Assembly (NCBI RefSeq): GCF_018070575.1
Contig: NZ_JAGPXN010000021.1
Location: forward strand, 50,472 to 114,471
Reading direction: 5' to 3'
DNA: 64,000 bases
Origin: Micromonospora sp. C31
GTDB lineage: Bacteria; Actinomycetota; Actinomycetes; Mycobacteriales; Micromonosporaceae
The notes beneath the pieces are model-generated. The model saw only the letters and a program-made list of their open reading frames with translations. It was not told where the DNA came from and searched no databases. Shown here piece by piece: positions 1 to 8,331 of the stretch (positions are counted from its first letter, which is position 1; the number at the start of each line of letters is the position of its first letter). Made by a program: the position numbers and the translations under genes.

Positions 1-1
1 C

Positions 2-409
2 GGTCCGGCCGTCGTCCGGCGGCTCGCGGCTGGCGGGGCCGACCGGGGAGCCAACCCGGTCGAGTTGGCGGTGGCCATGCCGGCGATCATGCTGCTGCTC
101 TTCGCCTCGATCCAGACCGCCGCCTGGTTCGTCGCCCGCTCCACCGCGCTCAACGCCGCGCAGAGCGGGGTCAACGCGCAGCGGCTGCACCAGGCACCGT
201 CGGGGGCCGGCGAGGCCCGCGCCGTCCGGTTCCTGCGGGCCTCGGGCGGCTGGCTCGTCGGCTGGGACGATCCCGCACCGAGCTGCCAGACCGCCGCGAC
301 CGAGGTGACCTGCACGGTGCGCGGGCGGTCCCTGTCGGTCGTACCCGGGGTCAGCTTCCCGGTGCGCCAGACCGCCCACGGAACCGTGGAACGGTGGACC
401 ACGCCGTGA
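2..409 (+). CDS. TadE-like pilus assembly protein, 5' end outside window
   Basis: The reading frame is open from the first bases and has no usable start before the TTG at 65, so the true start lies upstream. The sequence before that TTG (DRGANPVELAVAMPAI) is the normal N-terminal motif of TadE pseudopilins: a charged segment followed by a hydrophobic helix with a conserved Glu. After the helix comes a short extracytoplasmic domain with two Cys (SCQTAATEVTC). The stop overlaps the next gene (GTGA at 406-409), so this is the first visible gene of a Tad/Flp pilus operon. TadE proteins are minor pseudopilins of the Flp secretion machine. Confidence 0.8.
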   Translation, partial: GPAVVRRLAAGGADRGANPVELAVAMPAIMLLLFASIQTAAWFVARSTALNAAQSGVNAQRLHQAPSGAGEARAVRFLRASGGWLVGWDDPAPSCQTAATEVTCTVRGRSLSVVPGVSFPVRQTAHGTVERWTTP

Positions 410-873
410 GCCGTACCGCCGAGCGGGGCTCGGTCTCGATCGAGGTGGCGGTGCTCGCCCCCGCCTTCATCGCGCTGATCGTCCTGGCCGGCGTCGCCGG
501 GCGTACCGCCGTGGCCGCCGAGGCGATCGACGCCGCCGCCCACGACGCCGCCCGCGCCGCCTCGATCTCCCGGGACGCCCGCACCGCCCGCGCCGAGGCC
601 CGGGACGCGGCCCGCCGGCAGCTCGACTGGCGCGGCCTGAACTGCGCCGGCACTCCCGAGGTGACGTTCAGCGGTGCGGTACGCGGCGCCCCCACCAGCT
701 TCGACGCGGCGTTCCGCAGCTCGGTCGGGCAGGACGCCTCGGTGACCGTCCGGATCGCGTGCACGGTCTCGTACGGCGACCTGCACCTGTCCGTCCTGCC
801 GGGGATGCCCGGGGGCAAGCGTGTGTCGGCGAGCTTCACGTCACCGCTGGACCGCTACCGGAGCCGGGGATGA
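406..873 (+). CDS. TadE-like pilus assembly protein
   Basis: The protein begins SRTAERGSVSIEVAVLAP followed by one hydrophobic helix, the class III prepilin-like signature with Glu at the processing position (ERGSVSIE). The rest is a small Ala/Arg-rich extracytoplasmic domain with two Cys. I chose the GTG at 406 because it overlaps the upstream stop (GTGA); a GTG at 394 is in frame but less likely. The stop overlaps the next start (ATGA at 870-873). It is the second of three co-translated Tad pseudopilin-like proteins. Confidence 0.8.
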   Translation: MSRTAERGSVSIEVAVLAPAFIALIVLAGVAGRTAVAAEAIDAAAHDAARAASISRDARTARAEARDAARRQLDWRGLNCAGTPEVTFSGAVRGAPTSFDAAFRSSVGQDASVTVRIACTVSYGDLHLSVLPGMPGGKRVSASFTSPLDRYRSRG

Positions 874-1301
874 CCGCCGTCGCCGGCCGGCACGAGCTGG
901 GCCGGGTGAGCATCTTCCTCGCGGTGGCGATGACCGGCGTCCTCGCCGTGATCGGCATGGCCTTCGACGGCGCGGGCCAGCTGCGCACGTTGCAGCGGGC
1001 CGACAACCTCGCGGCGGAGGCCGCCCGCGCCGGCGGCCAGGCCATCGACCGGGCCACCGCCATCGAGGGCGGGCCGACCCGGATCAACCGTCCCCAGGCC
1101 CGCCGGGCCGTCGCCGGCTACCTCGCCGCCGCCGGCGCCGCCGGCCACACCGTCAGCTTCCCGGTCGTCGACGGGGAGACCCGGGTCCGGGTACGCGTCA
1201 CCGTCACGCACCGCAGATCCATGCTCGGCCTGTTCGGCTTCGACGAGACCGTCACCGTCTCCGGCGAGGCGACCGCGCGACCGCTCACCGGAGCACCGTA
1301 G
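870..1301 (+). CDS. TadE/TadG-like pilus assembly protein
   Basis: The start ATG at 870 overlaps the preceding stop. The N-terminus (GRHELGRVSIFLAVAMTG) resembles the TadG/Flp-type helix that begins just after Gly-Arg-Val-Ser, but lacks the classical Glu and reads directly into a membrane helix. The remainder is a short beta-rich domain ending in basic, Thr-rich sequence. Third gene of the tad operon. Assignment to TadG-related proteins rests on position and the N-terminal helix, so the family is secure but the precise role is inferred. Confidence 0.7.
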   Translation: MTAVAGRHELGRVSIFLAVAMTGVLAVIGMAFDGAGQLRTLQRADNLAAEAARAGGQAIDRATAIEGGPTRINRPQARRAVAGYLAAAGAAGHTVSFPVVDGETRVRVRVTVTHRRSMLGLFGFDETVTVSGEATARPLTGAP

Positions 1302-1316
1302 GAAGGGAAGGCAGCC

Positions 1317-2744
1317 ATGGCCGCATCGGGGCGTTCCGCCGTACGGCGGACCGGACGAATCCTGACCGGGTTCGGCGCGCTCGTCGTGCTCTGCGCGGTG
1401 CTGGTCGGAGCGCCGGTGGCGCTGCTCGCCCTCGCCGGCAACCCGCTGCCCGACCACCTGCCCACCGTCGCGGAGGTCGGCTCGACGCTGACCAGCCGCG
1501 ACGACGGGCGGCTCTTCCTGCGGGCGCTGGCGCTGGCCGGCTGGTTCGGCTGGGCCACGTTCGCCTTCTCCGTGCTGCTCGAACTCTGCGCGCAGGTGCT
1601 GCGCCGGCCCGCGCCCCGGCTGCCGGGGATGAGTCGCCAGCAGCGGGCCGCCGCCGCGCTGGTCGGTTCGGTCGCGCTGATCCTCGCGGCCAGCCCGGCG
1701 GCGAGCGCGGCGACGGCGATGAGCGGCCCGTACGCCCTGCCGGCGGCACCGGCCGCGACCGGTGTGGAGGCCGCCTGGCCGGGCGCGGCGGCGCACACCG
1801 CCTGGGCCGCCCCGGCGGTCGAGGTCGCCCGGCCCGCCTCGGCCGCCCGCCCGTTGTCGGCCGCGCTGCCTGCTCAGCCCCCGACGACTGTCGAGGTCGC
1901 GTGGCCGGCAGCGACCGCCTCGTCCCCGTCGGCCACCGCAGCCCAGCCGGCCGCCTCGTCGGTGGCCTCGTATGCCGCGGCCACCTCGGACGAGGGTACG
2001 GCGGTCTACCGGGTGGCCCGGGGCGACCACCTGGGCGCCGTCGCCCAGCGCTACCTGGACGAGTTCGCCGACTACCGGGAGTTGGCCGCGCTGAACCGGC
2101 TCGGCGACCCCGACCGGATCCACCCGGGTCAACTGCTGAAGCTGCCCGGGAACGCCGAGGACGGGGGTGCCCGCCGGCACGCCACCGGCCGCCTCGTCGC
2201 CCGCCCGACCCCACCCGCACCCGCTCGACCGGCCCCACAACCGGCGCCCGGGCAGGCCGCTCCGGACCGGGCGATCCCGCCCCCGCCAGCGGCCGAGGCC
2301 CCGGTGCCGCCCCCGGCGAAGACGAACGCCGGTGAGGCCCCCACCGTGACGGTGGGAGCCGCCCGGGCCGGCGAGCCAGATCGGGTGAACCGGCCCCTCG
2401 CGGTCTCCGCCGTCCTGGCGGTGGCGAGCATCGTCGGCGCGCAGATCGGCGCGGTCCTGGGCCTGCGCCGCCGCCCGGGCCACGTACCGGCCGGCGCGGG
2501 TCGGACCACCTCGGCCGCCCGCGGTGGCACCCTCGCTCGCCGGGGCACCACCACGACCAGACGCGGCACGGGGCACCGGGGCGCCGGCGACGCCCGAGGA
2601 GGCAGCGCGATCAGGGTCGACCCGGGCGGCACGGCCACCGGTGCCCAGGATTCCGCTCACCCGACCGGTCACGGTTCCGCGCACCCCGCCGGCCATGGTC
2701 GCGCGGGCACGGACGGGTCGATCGGCCGCCACCGCCGCCCCTGA
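1317..2744 (+). CDS. LysM-domain membrane protein of the Tad locus
   Basis: Start ATG is preceded by a purine-rich SD (ggaagggaag). Membrane helices are visible at about residues 16-40, 67-92 and 112-132, then an Ala/Pro-rich segment, a LysM domain at 230-278 (YRVARGDHLGAVAQRY, ending HPGQLLKLPG), a Pro-rich stretch, a fourth helix at 359-383, and a basic Gly/Arg/Thr-rich tail. LysM domains bind peptidoglycan or chitin N-acetylglucosamine, so this could anchor the pilus machine to the cell wall. It follows the tad genes by 15 bp on the same strand and probably closes the operon. Confidence 0.75.
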   Translation: MAASGRSAVRRTGRILTGFGALVVLCAVLVGAPVALLALAGNPLPDHLPTVAEVGSTLTSRDDGRLFLRALALAGWFGWATFAFSVLLELCAQVLRRPAPRLPGMSRQQRAAAALVGSVALILAASPAASAATAMSGPYALPAAPAATGVEAAWPGAAAHTAWAAPAVEVARPASAARPLSAALPAQPPTTVEVAWPAATASSPSATAAQPAASSVASYAAATSDEGTAVYRVARGDHLGAVAQRYLDEFADYRELAALNRLGDPDRIHPGQLLKLPGNAEDGGARRHATGRLVARPTPPAPARPAPQPAPGQAAPDRAIPPPPAAEAPVPPPAKTNAGEAPTVTVGAARAGEPDRVNRPLAVSAVLAVASIVGAQIGAVLGLRRRPGHVPAGAGRTTSAARGGTLARRGTTTTRRGTGHRGAGDARGGSAIRVDPGGTATGAQDSAHPTGHGSAHPAGHGRAGTDGSIGRHRRP

Positions 2745-2807
2745 CCACCCACCCCGCCCCGCCCTGACCACCCACCCCGCCCCATCGCCCACCCGCACCC
2801 GCACCCG

Positions 2808-2866
2808 GTGATCAAGAGGTTTGGTCAAGCCACAGAGATCGAAGTCGACCCAAACCTCTTGATCAA
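2808..2866. repeat. TGATCA-ended palindromic repeat, copy A
   Basis: Arms 2809-2826 (TGATCAAGAGGTTTGGTC) and 2847-2865 are near-perfect inverted repeats. The element lies between convergent genes (LysM gene ends 2744, Rieske gene ends 3000). Read on the minus strand it aligns end to end with copy B at 45090-45150, including the inner CTTCGATCTC. It may work as a bidirectional terminator. Confidence 0.75.
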
Positions 2867-2999
2867 CAGCGCAGGCGCGGCCCGAAGGGCCGGACGGCCG
2901 CACGGCCCGAGGGCCGGCAGCGGAGGCACGGCCGGAGAGCGGGACGGCAGCGGAGGCCCGGCCCGAGGGGCCGGAGGCCGGGTGGAGGGGGAGCGCCGG

Positions 3000-3851
3000 T
3001 CAGGGGAGGCGGGTCTCCAGGACGCCGTCGACGATGCGGGTCGGCAGGACCTGCTGGTCGTTGCCGGACGGGCCGTGCACGACCTCGCCCCCGTTGAGCC
3101 GGAACGCGCTGCCGTGCCACGGGCAGACCACGCACGCGTGTCCGTCGATCTCCTGCACCTCACCCTCGCCCAGCGGGCCGCTCTGGTGCGGGCAGCGCTC
3201 CAGCATGACGGTGACCTCGTCGCCGTGCCGGTAGAGGATCACCGAGACGTCGTCGACCTCCCGGGTGATCAGTTGGCGCTGCGGCAGGGCGGCCATGTCG
3301 GCGAGGGAGTGCCAGCCGTCGCTCATCCGGTGCAGCTCGGAGATGCTCTGGTTGACCTGGGCGCCCTGCTTGTACGCCAGGTGCCCGCCGATGTACGCGC
3401 CCATGCTGGCGGCGCTGAGCCCGAGGTAGCCGAGCGTACGGCCGAGGTTGTGCCGGCCGGTCATCCGGGCGGCCACCGAGCCGGCGTAGAACGCCAGGCC
3501 GACGCTGTTGGACGCGGCGTGGACCAGGCCGACCCGGCGCTGGTCGCGGGCCAGTGCCGCCCAGTCGTTGAGGCCGGCGACCGCGGCCGGGAGGGCGCTG
3601 ACGGTGCCCACCACGCACAGGGTGGTGGCGGCCCGGCGCTGCCCCGGCATGAGGTCCAGCACCGCCGTGCTGATCCACGCGCCGACCGGCACCTGCACCA
3701 TCGCCGGGTGCAGCGGATGGCCCAGCCAGACACCGTGCAGCAGGTCGCGGACCCGCTGCGGTCGGAGGGTGGCCTGGACGGCGCGCTGCAACCGGTCGCC
3801 GATCCGGTCCAGACCGGATGCCTGCTCGATCTTCGTCAAGAGTGCTCGCAC
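3000..3851 (-). CDS. Rieske [2Fe-2S] protein with N-terminal DUF2231 membrane domain
   Basis: Residues ~40-165 form a multi-helix membrane region of DUF2231 type (LGHPLHPAMVQVPVGAW is its hallmark). Residues ~180-283 are a Rieske domain with both cluster-binding motifs, C220-P-H222 and C243-P-W-H246. The cluster would be held by these two Cys and two His. A typical ferredoxin-like Rieske domain implies an electron-transfer role at the membrane; partner unknown. 283 aa is a normal length for this architecture in actinomycetes. Monocistronic, convergent with the LysM gene. Confidence 0.88.
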   Translation of the reverse strand: MRALLTKIEQASGLDRIGDRLQRAVQATLRPQRVRDLLHGVWLGHPLHPAMVQVPVGAWISTAVLDLMPGQRRAATTLCVVGTVSALPAAVAGLNDWAALARDQRRVGLVHAASNSVGLAFYAGSVAARMTGRHNLGRTLGYLGLSAASMGAYIGGHLAYKQGAQVNQSISELHRMSDGWHSLADMAALPQRQLITREVDDVSVILYRHGDEVTVMLERCPHQSGPLGEGEVQEIDGHACVVCPWHGSAFRLNGGEVVHGPSGNDQQVLPTRIVDGVLETRLP

Positions 3852-4035
3852 CCGTACCGACTTCCCGGCAGGAGCCGTCGCAAACCGGGCGGCGGTGACG
3901 GATCCGCAGCGGTACGTGACGAGGCCGCCGCCGGCCCGTAACGGGACGCCCCGGCAGCGAGCTCAGCGCCCCCGGTGAGGTCAGCGCGAACGAACGAGGT
4001 CAACGCACGCCGGCGAGACCGGTGGGCCAGCGCGG

Positions 4036-4665
4036 TCAGTGCGTTGGCGCCGTCCAGCGGTCGTGGTGGATCGCCTCGGCCAGTGGGCGCTTCTGCCGCC
4101 AGCCGTGCCGGGCCAGGTCGGGTACCGACTCGAAGTGGGTGACCGGCCCGAGGCAGAGCCACGCCACCGGCCGGATCCCGTCGGGGATGCCGAGCAGCTC
4201 GGCGAGCCAGGGCTCCCGGTAGAACGACACCCAGCCCACCCCGAGCCCCTCGGCCGTCGCGGCGAGCCAGAGGTTCTGGATGGCGAGGCAGGTCGAGTAG
4301 AGCCCGGTGTCGGCGATGGCGTGCCGGCCGAGCACGGCGGGGCCGCCCCGGGCCTGGTCGTGGGTGACCACCACCGACAGCGTCGACTCCAGGACGCCGT
4401 CGATCTTGATGCGGGCGAACCGCTCGGCCGCCTCGCCGTCGAGCGTGGCGGCGAAGGTGTCCCGCTCGGTGTGGACGTGCTCGTGGAACCGGCGGCGCAG
4501 TTCCGCGTCGCGTACCACGACGAAGTCCCAGGGCTGCGAGTAGCCGACGCTCGGCGCGGCGTGCGCCGCCGACAGCACGCGGTGCAGCGTCTCCTCGGGC
4601 ACCGGCGCCCCGGTGAACTGGGCGCGTACGTCCCGGCGGCGGTGGACGACGTCGTAGAGATCCAA
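4036..4665 (-). CDS. bluB: BluB, 5,6-dimethylbenzimidazole synthase
   Basis: A flavin-destructase of the nitroreductase fold that cleaves FMNH2 with O2 to give 5,6-dimethylbenzimidazole, the lower ligand of cobalamin. Family marks include LYDVVHRRRDVRAQF near the start, GYSQPWDFVVVRD, and GLYSTCLAIQNLWLAA followed by GVGWVSFY. I chose TTG at 4665 because GGGAG lies 7 nt upstream; a GTG at 4692 is in frame but lacks an SD. The gene sits directly downstream of a cobalamin riboswitch on the same strand, so B12 should repress it, which matches the assignment. Confidence 0.9.
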   Translation of the reverse strand: MDLYDVVHRRRDVRAQFTGAPVPEETLHRVLSAAHAAPSVGYSQPWDFVVVRDAELRRRFHEHVHTERDTFAATLDGEAAERFARIKIDGVLESTLSVVVTHDQARGGPAVLGRHAIADTGLYSTCLAIQNLWLAATAEGLGVGWVSFYREPWLAELLGIPDGIRPVAWLCLGPVTHFESVPDLARHGWRQKRPLAEAIHHDRWTAPTH

Positions 4666-4721
4666 GGCAGGCTCCCGCTGCGCTCGGCCCACGCCACACC
4701 GGACGCGGGCACCGGACGCGA

Positions 4722-4886
4722 GGCCGGTCTTCGGACTTCCGGATCGATGCCTGGCCGTCCGCCTTCCCGGCCCGGGCGGGCCAGTGGCTGCGCGTACGCG
4801 TGGACGGTGGCTCCCCGGTCACCGCGGCGGGCCCGTGCCGGATTCGCACCGGCTTCCCGATTCTCCCCGCTCGCGCGGGGCACCTC
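4722..4886 (-). promoter_or_regulatory. Cobalamin (AdoCbl) riboswitch upstream of bluB
   Basis: On the minus strand the conserved core elements occur in order: GGGAAGCCGGT (4848-4858) running into GGTGCGAATCCGGC (4837-4850), then GCCACTG (4782-4788), then the B12 box AGTCCGAAGACCGGCC at 4722-4737. The element ends about 57 nt before the chosen bluB start. This is the textbook B12-riboswitch consensus. In actinomycetes such elements usually block translation or cause early termination when adenosylcobalamin is bound. Confidence 0.92.
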
Positions 4887-5002
4887 ACATGATCGTGCCG
4901 CGGCGATGGTAGCGCCGCCCGGCCCGCCCCGGTCCGGCGGGCGGCGCAGCGCGCCCGCACGCAGTGGAAATCCGGTCGCGGGCCGCCCGTTCCGGGAGCA
5001 GT

Positions 5003-5929
5003 GTGGTCCGGGTGTACGCACTCTCCTCCCGCCCGCTGCCGGCCGGTCGGCCGGCGACCCGACTGACTCTCGCGCTGGGGCAGCCCCGGGCCGTGCCGCC
5101 CCCGCTGCTGATGCTGCTCGGCATGTTCTCCACCCAGGTCGGGGCGGCCGTCGCCAAGCAGCTCTTCGGCAGCACCAGTGCGGGTGGCACCACCACGCTG
5201 CGGCTCGGCTTCGCCGCGCTCATCCTGCTGCTCCTGGCCCGGCCCGGGCTGCGCCTGGGCTGGCGTACCGCCGGGCTGGTCGGGGCGTTCGGGCTGGCCC
5301 TGGCGGTGATGAACCTCGCCTTCTACGCGGCCCTGGAACGGGTGCCGCTGGGCGTCGCGGTCACCATCGGCTTCGCCGGGCCGCTGCTGGTGTCGCTCGC
5401 CGCCAGCCGCCGGCTCGCCGACGTGGCGTGGGCGGCGCTGGCCGGCGGCGGGGTGCTGCTGATCAGCGGGCTCGGCGGGACGGGCATCGACCGCGTGGGG
5501 CTGCTGTGCTGCGTGGCCGTCGCGGTGGGCTGGGCCGGCTACGTGCTGCTCGGCAAGGCGGTCAGCGCCCGGGTACCGGGCAGCCGGGGCCTCGCGCTGG
5601 GGATGGCCGTCGCCGCGCTGGCCGTGCTGCCGTTCGGCGTCGCCGGCAGCGGCACGGCCCTGCTCGACCCGTGGACCCTGGCGCTGGGCGCGGCGGTGGC
5701 GCTGCTGTCGTCGGTGCTGCCGTACTCGGCGGAGATGGCGGCGCTGCGCCGGATGCCGGCCCGGGTCTTCGCGATCCTGCTCAGCCTGGAGCCGGCGATC
5801 GGCGCGCTGGTCGGGCTGGTGCTGCTGGGCGAGCTGCTGGCCTGGCCGCAGGCGGCCGGGGTGTCCTGCGTGGTCGGCGCCGCGCTGGGCGCCACCCTGG
5901 TCCGTCCGGCCCGGTCCGCCCCGCACTGA
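5003..5929 (+). CDS. EamA/RhtA-like drug/metabolite exporter
   Basis: About ten membrane helices in two EamA repeats. The opening PPPLLMLLGMFSTQVGAAVA followed by KQLF resembles the RhtA threonine/homoserine exporter branch, and the second repeat ends LLGELLAWPQAAGVSCVVG. The start is uncertain: in-frame GTGs at 4964, 5003 and 5012; I chose 5003 because GGGAG lies just upstream. The gene is divergent from bluB. Substrate cannot be read from sequence; a small amino acid or metabolite is the usual guess for this family. Confidence 0.8.
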   Translation: MVRVYALSSRPLPAGRPATRLTLALGQPRAVPPPLLMLLGMFSTQVGAAVAKQLFGSTSAGGTTTLRLGFAALILLLLARPGLRLGWRTAGLVGAFGLALAVMNLAFYAALERVPLGVAVTIGFAGPLLVSLAASRRLADVAWAALAGGGVLLISGLGGTGIDRVGLLCCVAVAVGWAGYVLLGKAVSARVPGSRGLALGMAVAALAVLPFGVAGSGTALLDPWTLALGAAVALLSSVLPYSAEMAALRRMPARVFAILLSLEPAIGALVGLVLLGELLAWPQAAGVSCVVGAALGATLVRPARSAPH

Positions 5930-5971
5930 CGCCCCTGGCGCCGCCGGCACCGCCGGGGGCATGCTGTCGGA

Positions 5972-6736
5972 ATGGGGGTACGCGTCGAACGCGCCGCGGC
6001 GGTGACCACGGTGATCCTGGACCGCCCGGCGGCCCGCAACGCGGTCGACGGGCCGACGGCCCGGGCGCTGGCCGACGCGTTCCGGGCCTTCGAGGCCGAC
6101 CCCGACGCCTCCGTGGCGGTGCTCTGGGGGGCCGGCGGCACGTTCTGCGCCGGGGCCGACCTGAAGGCCTTCGGCACGCCGAGCGGCAACCGGGTCGAGG
6201 CGCAGGGGGACGGCCCGATGGGCCCGACCCGGATGACGCTCGGCAAGCCGGTGATCGCCGCGATCTCCGGTCACGCGGTGGCCGGCGGGTTGGAGTTGGC
6301 GCTCTGGTGCGACCTGCGGGTCGCCGAGTCCGACGCGGTGTTCGGGGTGTTCTGCCGCCGCTGGGGGGTGCCGCTGGTCGACGGGGGCACGGTGCGGCTG
6401 CCCCGGCTGATCGGCGAGAGCCGGGCGATGGACCTGATCCTCACCGGCAGGCCGGTGCCGGCCGAGGAGGCGTACGCCATGGGGTTGGTGAACCGGCTGG
6501 TCGCGCCGGGTGGGTCCCGGGCGGCGGCCGAGCGGCTGGCGGCCGAGATCGCCCGGCACCCGCAGACCTGCCTGCGCAACGACCGGGCCGCGGTGCTCGC
6601 CGGCGCCGGCCTGCCGGAACCGGCGGCGCTGGAGGTCGAGCTGGCGTACGGCACGGAGTCGCTGGCCGCCGACGCGTCGGCCGGGGCGGCCCGCTTCGCC
6701 GCCGGCGCCGGCCGGCACGGCGCCCCGGCCCACTGA
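5972..6736 (+). CDS. Crotonase-fold (enoyl-CoA hydratase/isomerase family) protein
   Basis: The oxyanion-hole motifs are clear: FCAGADL (58-64) and GHAVAGGLELA (100-110). Of the two catalytic Glu of rat enoyl-CoA hydratase (E144, E164), the first is kept (GGLELA) but the second is replaced by Cys128 (FGVFC instead of FGQPE). That argues against a simple hydratase and for an isomerase, hydrolase or other crotonase reaction. 254 aa is normal. It follows the exporter by 42 bp on the same strand. Confidence 0.82.
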   Translation: MGVRVERAAAVTTVILDRPAARNAVDGPTARALADAFRAFEADPDASVAVLWGAGGTFCAGADLKAFGTPSGNRVEAQGDGPMGPTRMTLGKPVIAAISGHAVAGGLELALWCDLRVAESDAVFGVFCRRWGVPLVDGGTVRLPRLIGESRAMDLILTGRPVPAEEAYAMGLVNRLVAPGGSRAAAERLAAEIARHPQTCLRNDRAAVLAGAGLPEPAALEVELAYGTESLAADASAGAARFAAGAGRHGAPAH

Positions 6737-6782
6737 CCGGGCGCGGGCCCGGCCGGCACGCGACGCGCGGCTGCCGGCCCCG

Positions 6783-8237
6783 TCAGGACATGTCGCGCAG
6801 CGCGTCCTCGATCGTCCGGTGGAAGGTCGGGTACGCGTAGATCATCTGCCGGAGCCGGGCGAGCGGGACGGCCGCGTGCACCGCCACCACCAGCGCGGAG
6901 AGCACCTCGCCCCCGGCCGGTCCCACCGAGGTCGCGCCGATCAGCACGCCCTCGTCGGCGTCCGCGACCAGCTTGACGAAGCCCTCGTTGCCGGCCTTGT
7001 GGATCCAGCCCCGGGCCGACGACGGCAACCGGGCGAGGCCGACCTGCACGTTGACGCCCCGCTCACGGGCCTGCCGCTCGGTGAGGCCGACCGCGCCGAC
7101 CTCCGGGTCGGTGAACGTCACCCGGGGCAGCGCCCGGTAGTCGGCGCGCGGCACCGCACGGGCGGCACCGCCCGCATCGGCACCCGCCGCGCCACCCGTC
7201 GCGCTCGCGGTGCCGCTGGGATCGGCCCCGGCGTCGGCGCGCCGGACGTGGTCGAGCACGTCGGCGACGACGATCCCCGCCTGGTACATCGCGACGTGCG
7301 TGAACGCCCCCTCGCCGGTGACGTCGCCGACCGCCCAGATCCCCTCGGTCACGTGCAGCCGGTCGTCCACGGCCAGGTAGCGCCGGCCGGCGTCCACCCC
7401 GACGGTGTCCAGGCCCAGCTCATCCAGGTGCGCCCGGCGACCGGTCACCACCAGCAGCCGATCGGCGGTGAACTCCACCCCGCCCGCCCCGCGCAGGGTG
7501 AAGGCGCGACCGTCGTGGCCGACCCGCTCCGCCCGTACCCCGGTGTGGATCTCCACCCCGTCGGTGCGCAGCGCGGCGGCGGCCACCTCGGACGCCTCCG
7601 GCTCCTCGACGGCGAGCACCCGGTCCAGCGCCTCGACCACGGTGACCCGTACGCCGAACCGGGCGAAGACCTGCGCCAGCTCCAGCCCGATCGCGCCGCC
7701 GCCCAGCACCAGCAGCGACTCCGGCAGCTCCTCGACCTCGACCGCCTGCCGGTTGGTCCAGTACGGCGTGTCGGCCAGACCGTCGACCGGCGGCACGGAG
7801 GGCCTGGTGCCGGTGCCGAGCACGATCCCGTGCCGGGCCTGGAAGACCCGCTCGTCCACGCGCACCCGGCCGGGGCCGTCGAGTCGGGCGGTGCCCCGGA
7901 CGAACCGCCCGCCCTTGCCGGTGAACCGCTGCACCGCCACGGTGTCGTCCCAGGTGTCGGTGGCCTCCGCGCGGATCCGCCGCGCCACCGGCGCCCAGTC
8001 GGGCCGCACCTCGGCGGAGCCGGCGAGCCCGTCGACGCGGCGGGCCTCGGCGATCGCGTTGGCCGCGCGGATCATCATCTTGCTCGGCACGCACCCCCAG
8101 TAGGGGCACTCTCCGCCGACCAGGTCACGCTCGACACCGACGACGCTCAGCCCCGCCTCGGCGAGCCGCCCGGCCACCTCCTCGCCGCCGACGCCGAGCC
8201 CGATCACGACCACGTCCACCAGTTCCGGATCAGCCAT
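6783..8237 (-). CDS. FAD/NAD(P)-dependent pyridine nucleotide-disulfide oxidoreductase
   Basis: A group I flavoprotein disulfide reductase (lipoamide dehydrogenase/mercuric reductase fold). Visible: FAD-binding VVIGLGVGG near residues 10-18, the redox pair C44-P-Y-W-G-C49 followed by VPSK, the second nucleotide-binding stretch LLVLGGGAIGLELAQVF, and the C-terminal YPTFHRTIEDAL with the active His/Glu. The spacing C-P-Y-W-G-C differs from C-L-N-V-G-C of Lpd, so the physiological disulfide is unknown. Start ATG at 8237 is preferred over an upstream in-frame codon because the protein then starts ten residues before the FAD motif. Confidence 0.87.
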   Translation of the reverse strand: MADPELVDVVVIGLGVGGEEVAGRLAEAGLSVVGVERDLVGGECPYWGCVPSKMMIRAANAIAEARRVDGLAGSAEVRPDWAPVARRIRAEATDTWDDTVAVQRFTGKGGRFVRGTARLDGPGRVRVDERVFQARHGIVLGTGTRPSVPPVDGLADTPYWTNRQAVEVEELPESLLVLGGGAIGLELAQVFARFGVRVTVVEALDRVLAVEEPEASEVAAAALRTDGVEIHTGVRAERVGHDGRAFTLRGAGGVEFTADRLLVVTGRRAHLDELGLDTVGVDAGRRYLAVDDRLHVTEGIWAVGDVTGEGAFTHVAMYQAGIVVADVLDHVRRADAGADPSGTASATGGAAGADAGGAARAVPRADYRALPRVTFTDPEVGAVGLTERQARERGVNVQVGLARLPSSARGWIHKAGNEGFVKLVADADEGVLIGATSVGPAGGEVLSALVVAVHAAVPLARLRQMIYAYPTFHRTIEDALRDMS

Positions 8238-8331
8238 GCCGCCAGCATCGCGTACCGTCCGGCGGCCGGCCAACCGGTCGACGGCGGAAATCCGCTGCCC
8301 GCCGACGTCCCCGACCTCCTACCGTGGCCGG

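Noticed and set aside
821..2335. Long Arg/Pro-rich open frame on the plus strand
   Set aside because: Shadow frame of the pilus and LysM genes; composition is that of out-of-frame high-GC DNA.
2808..3941. Open frame starting in palindrome copy A
   Set aside because: It runs antisense through the Rieske gene and begins inside a repeat.
3836..6733. 965-codon minus-strand open frame
   Set aside because: Spans bluB, the riboswitch, the exporter and the crotonase in the wrong frame; no protein signature.
4039..6840. 933-codon plus-strand open frame
   Set aside because: Antisense and out-of-frame reading of bluB and the next two genes.
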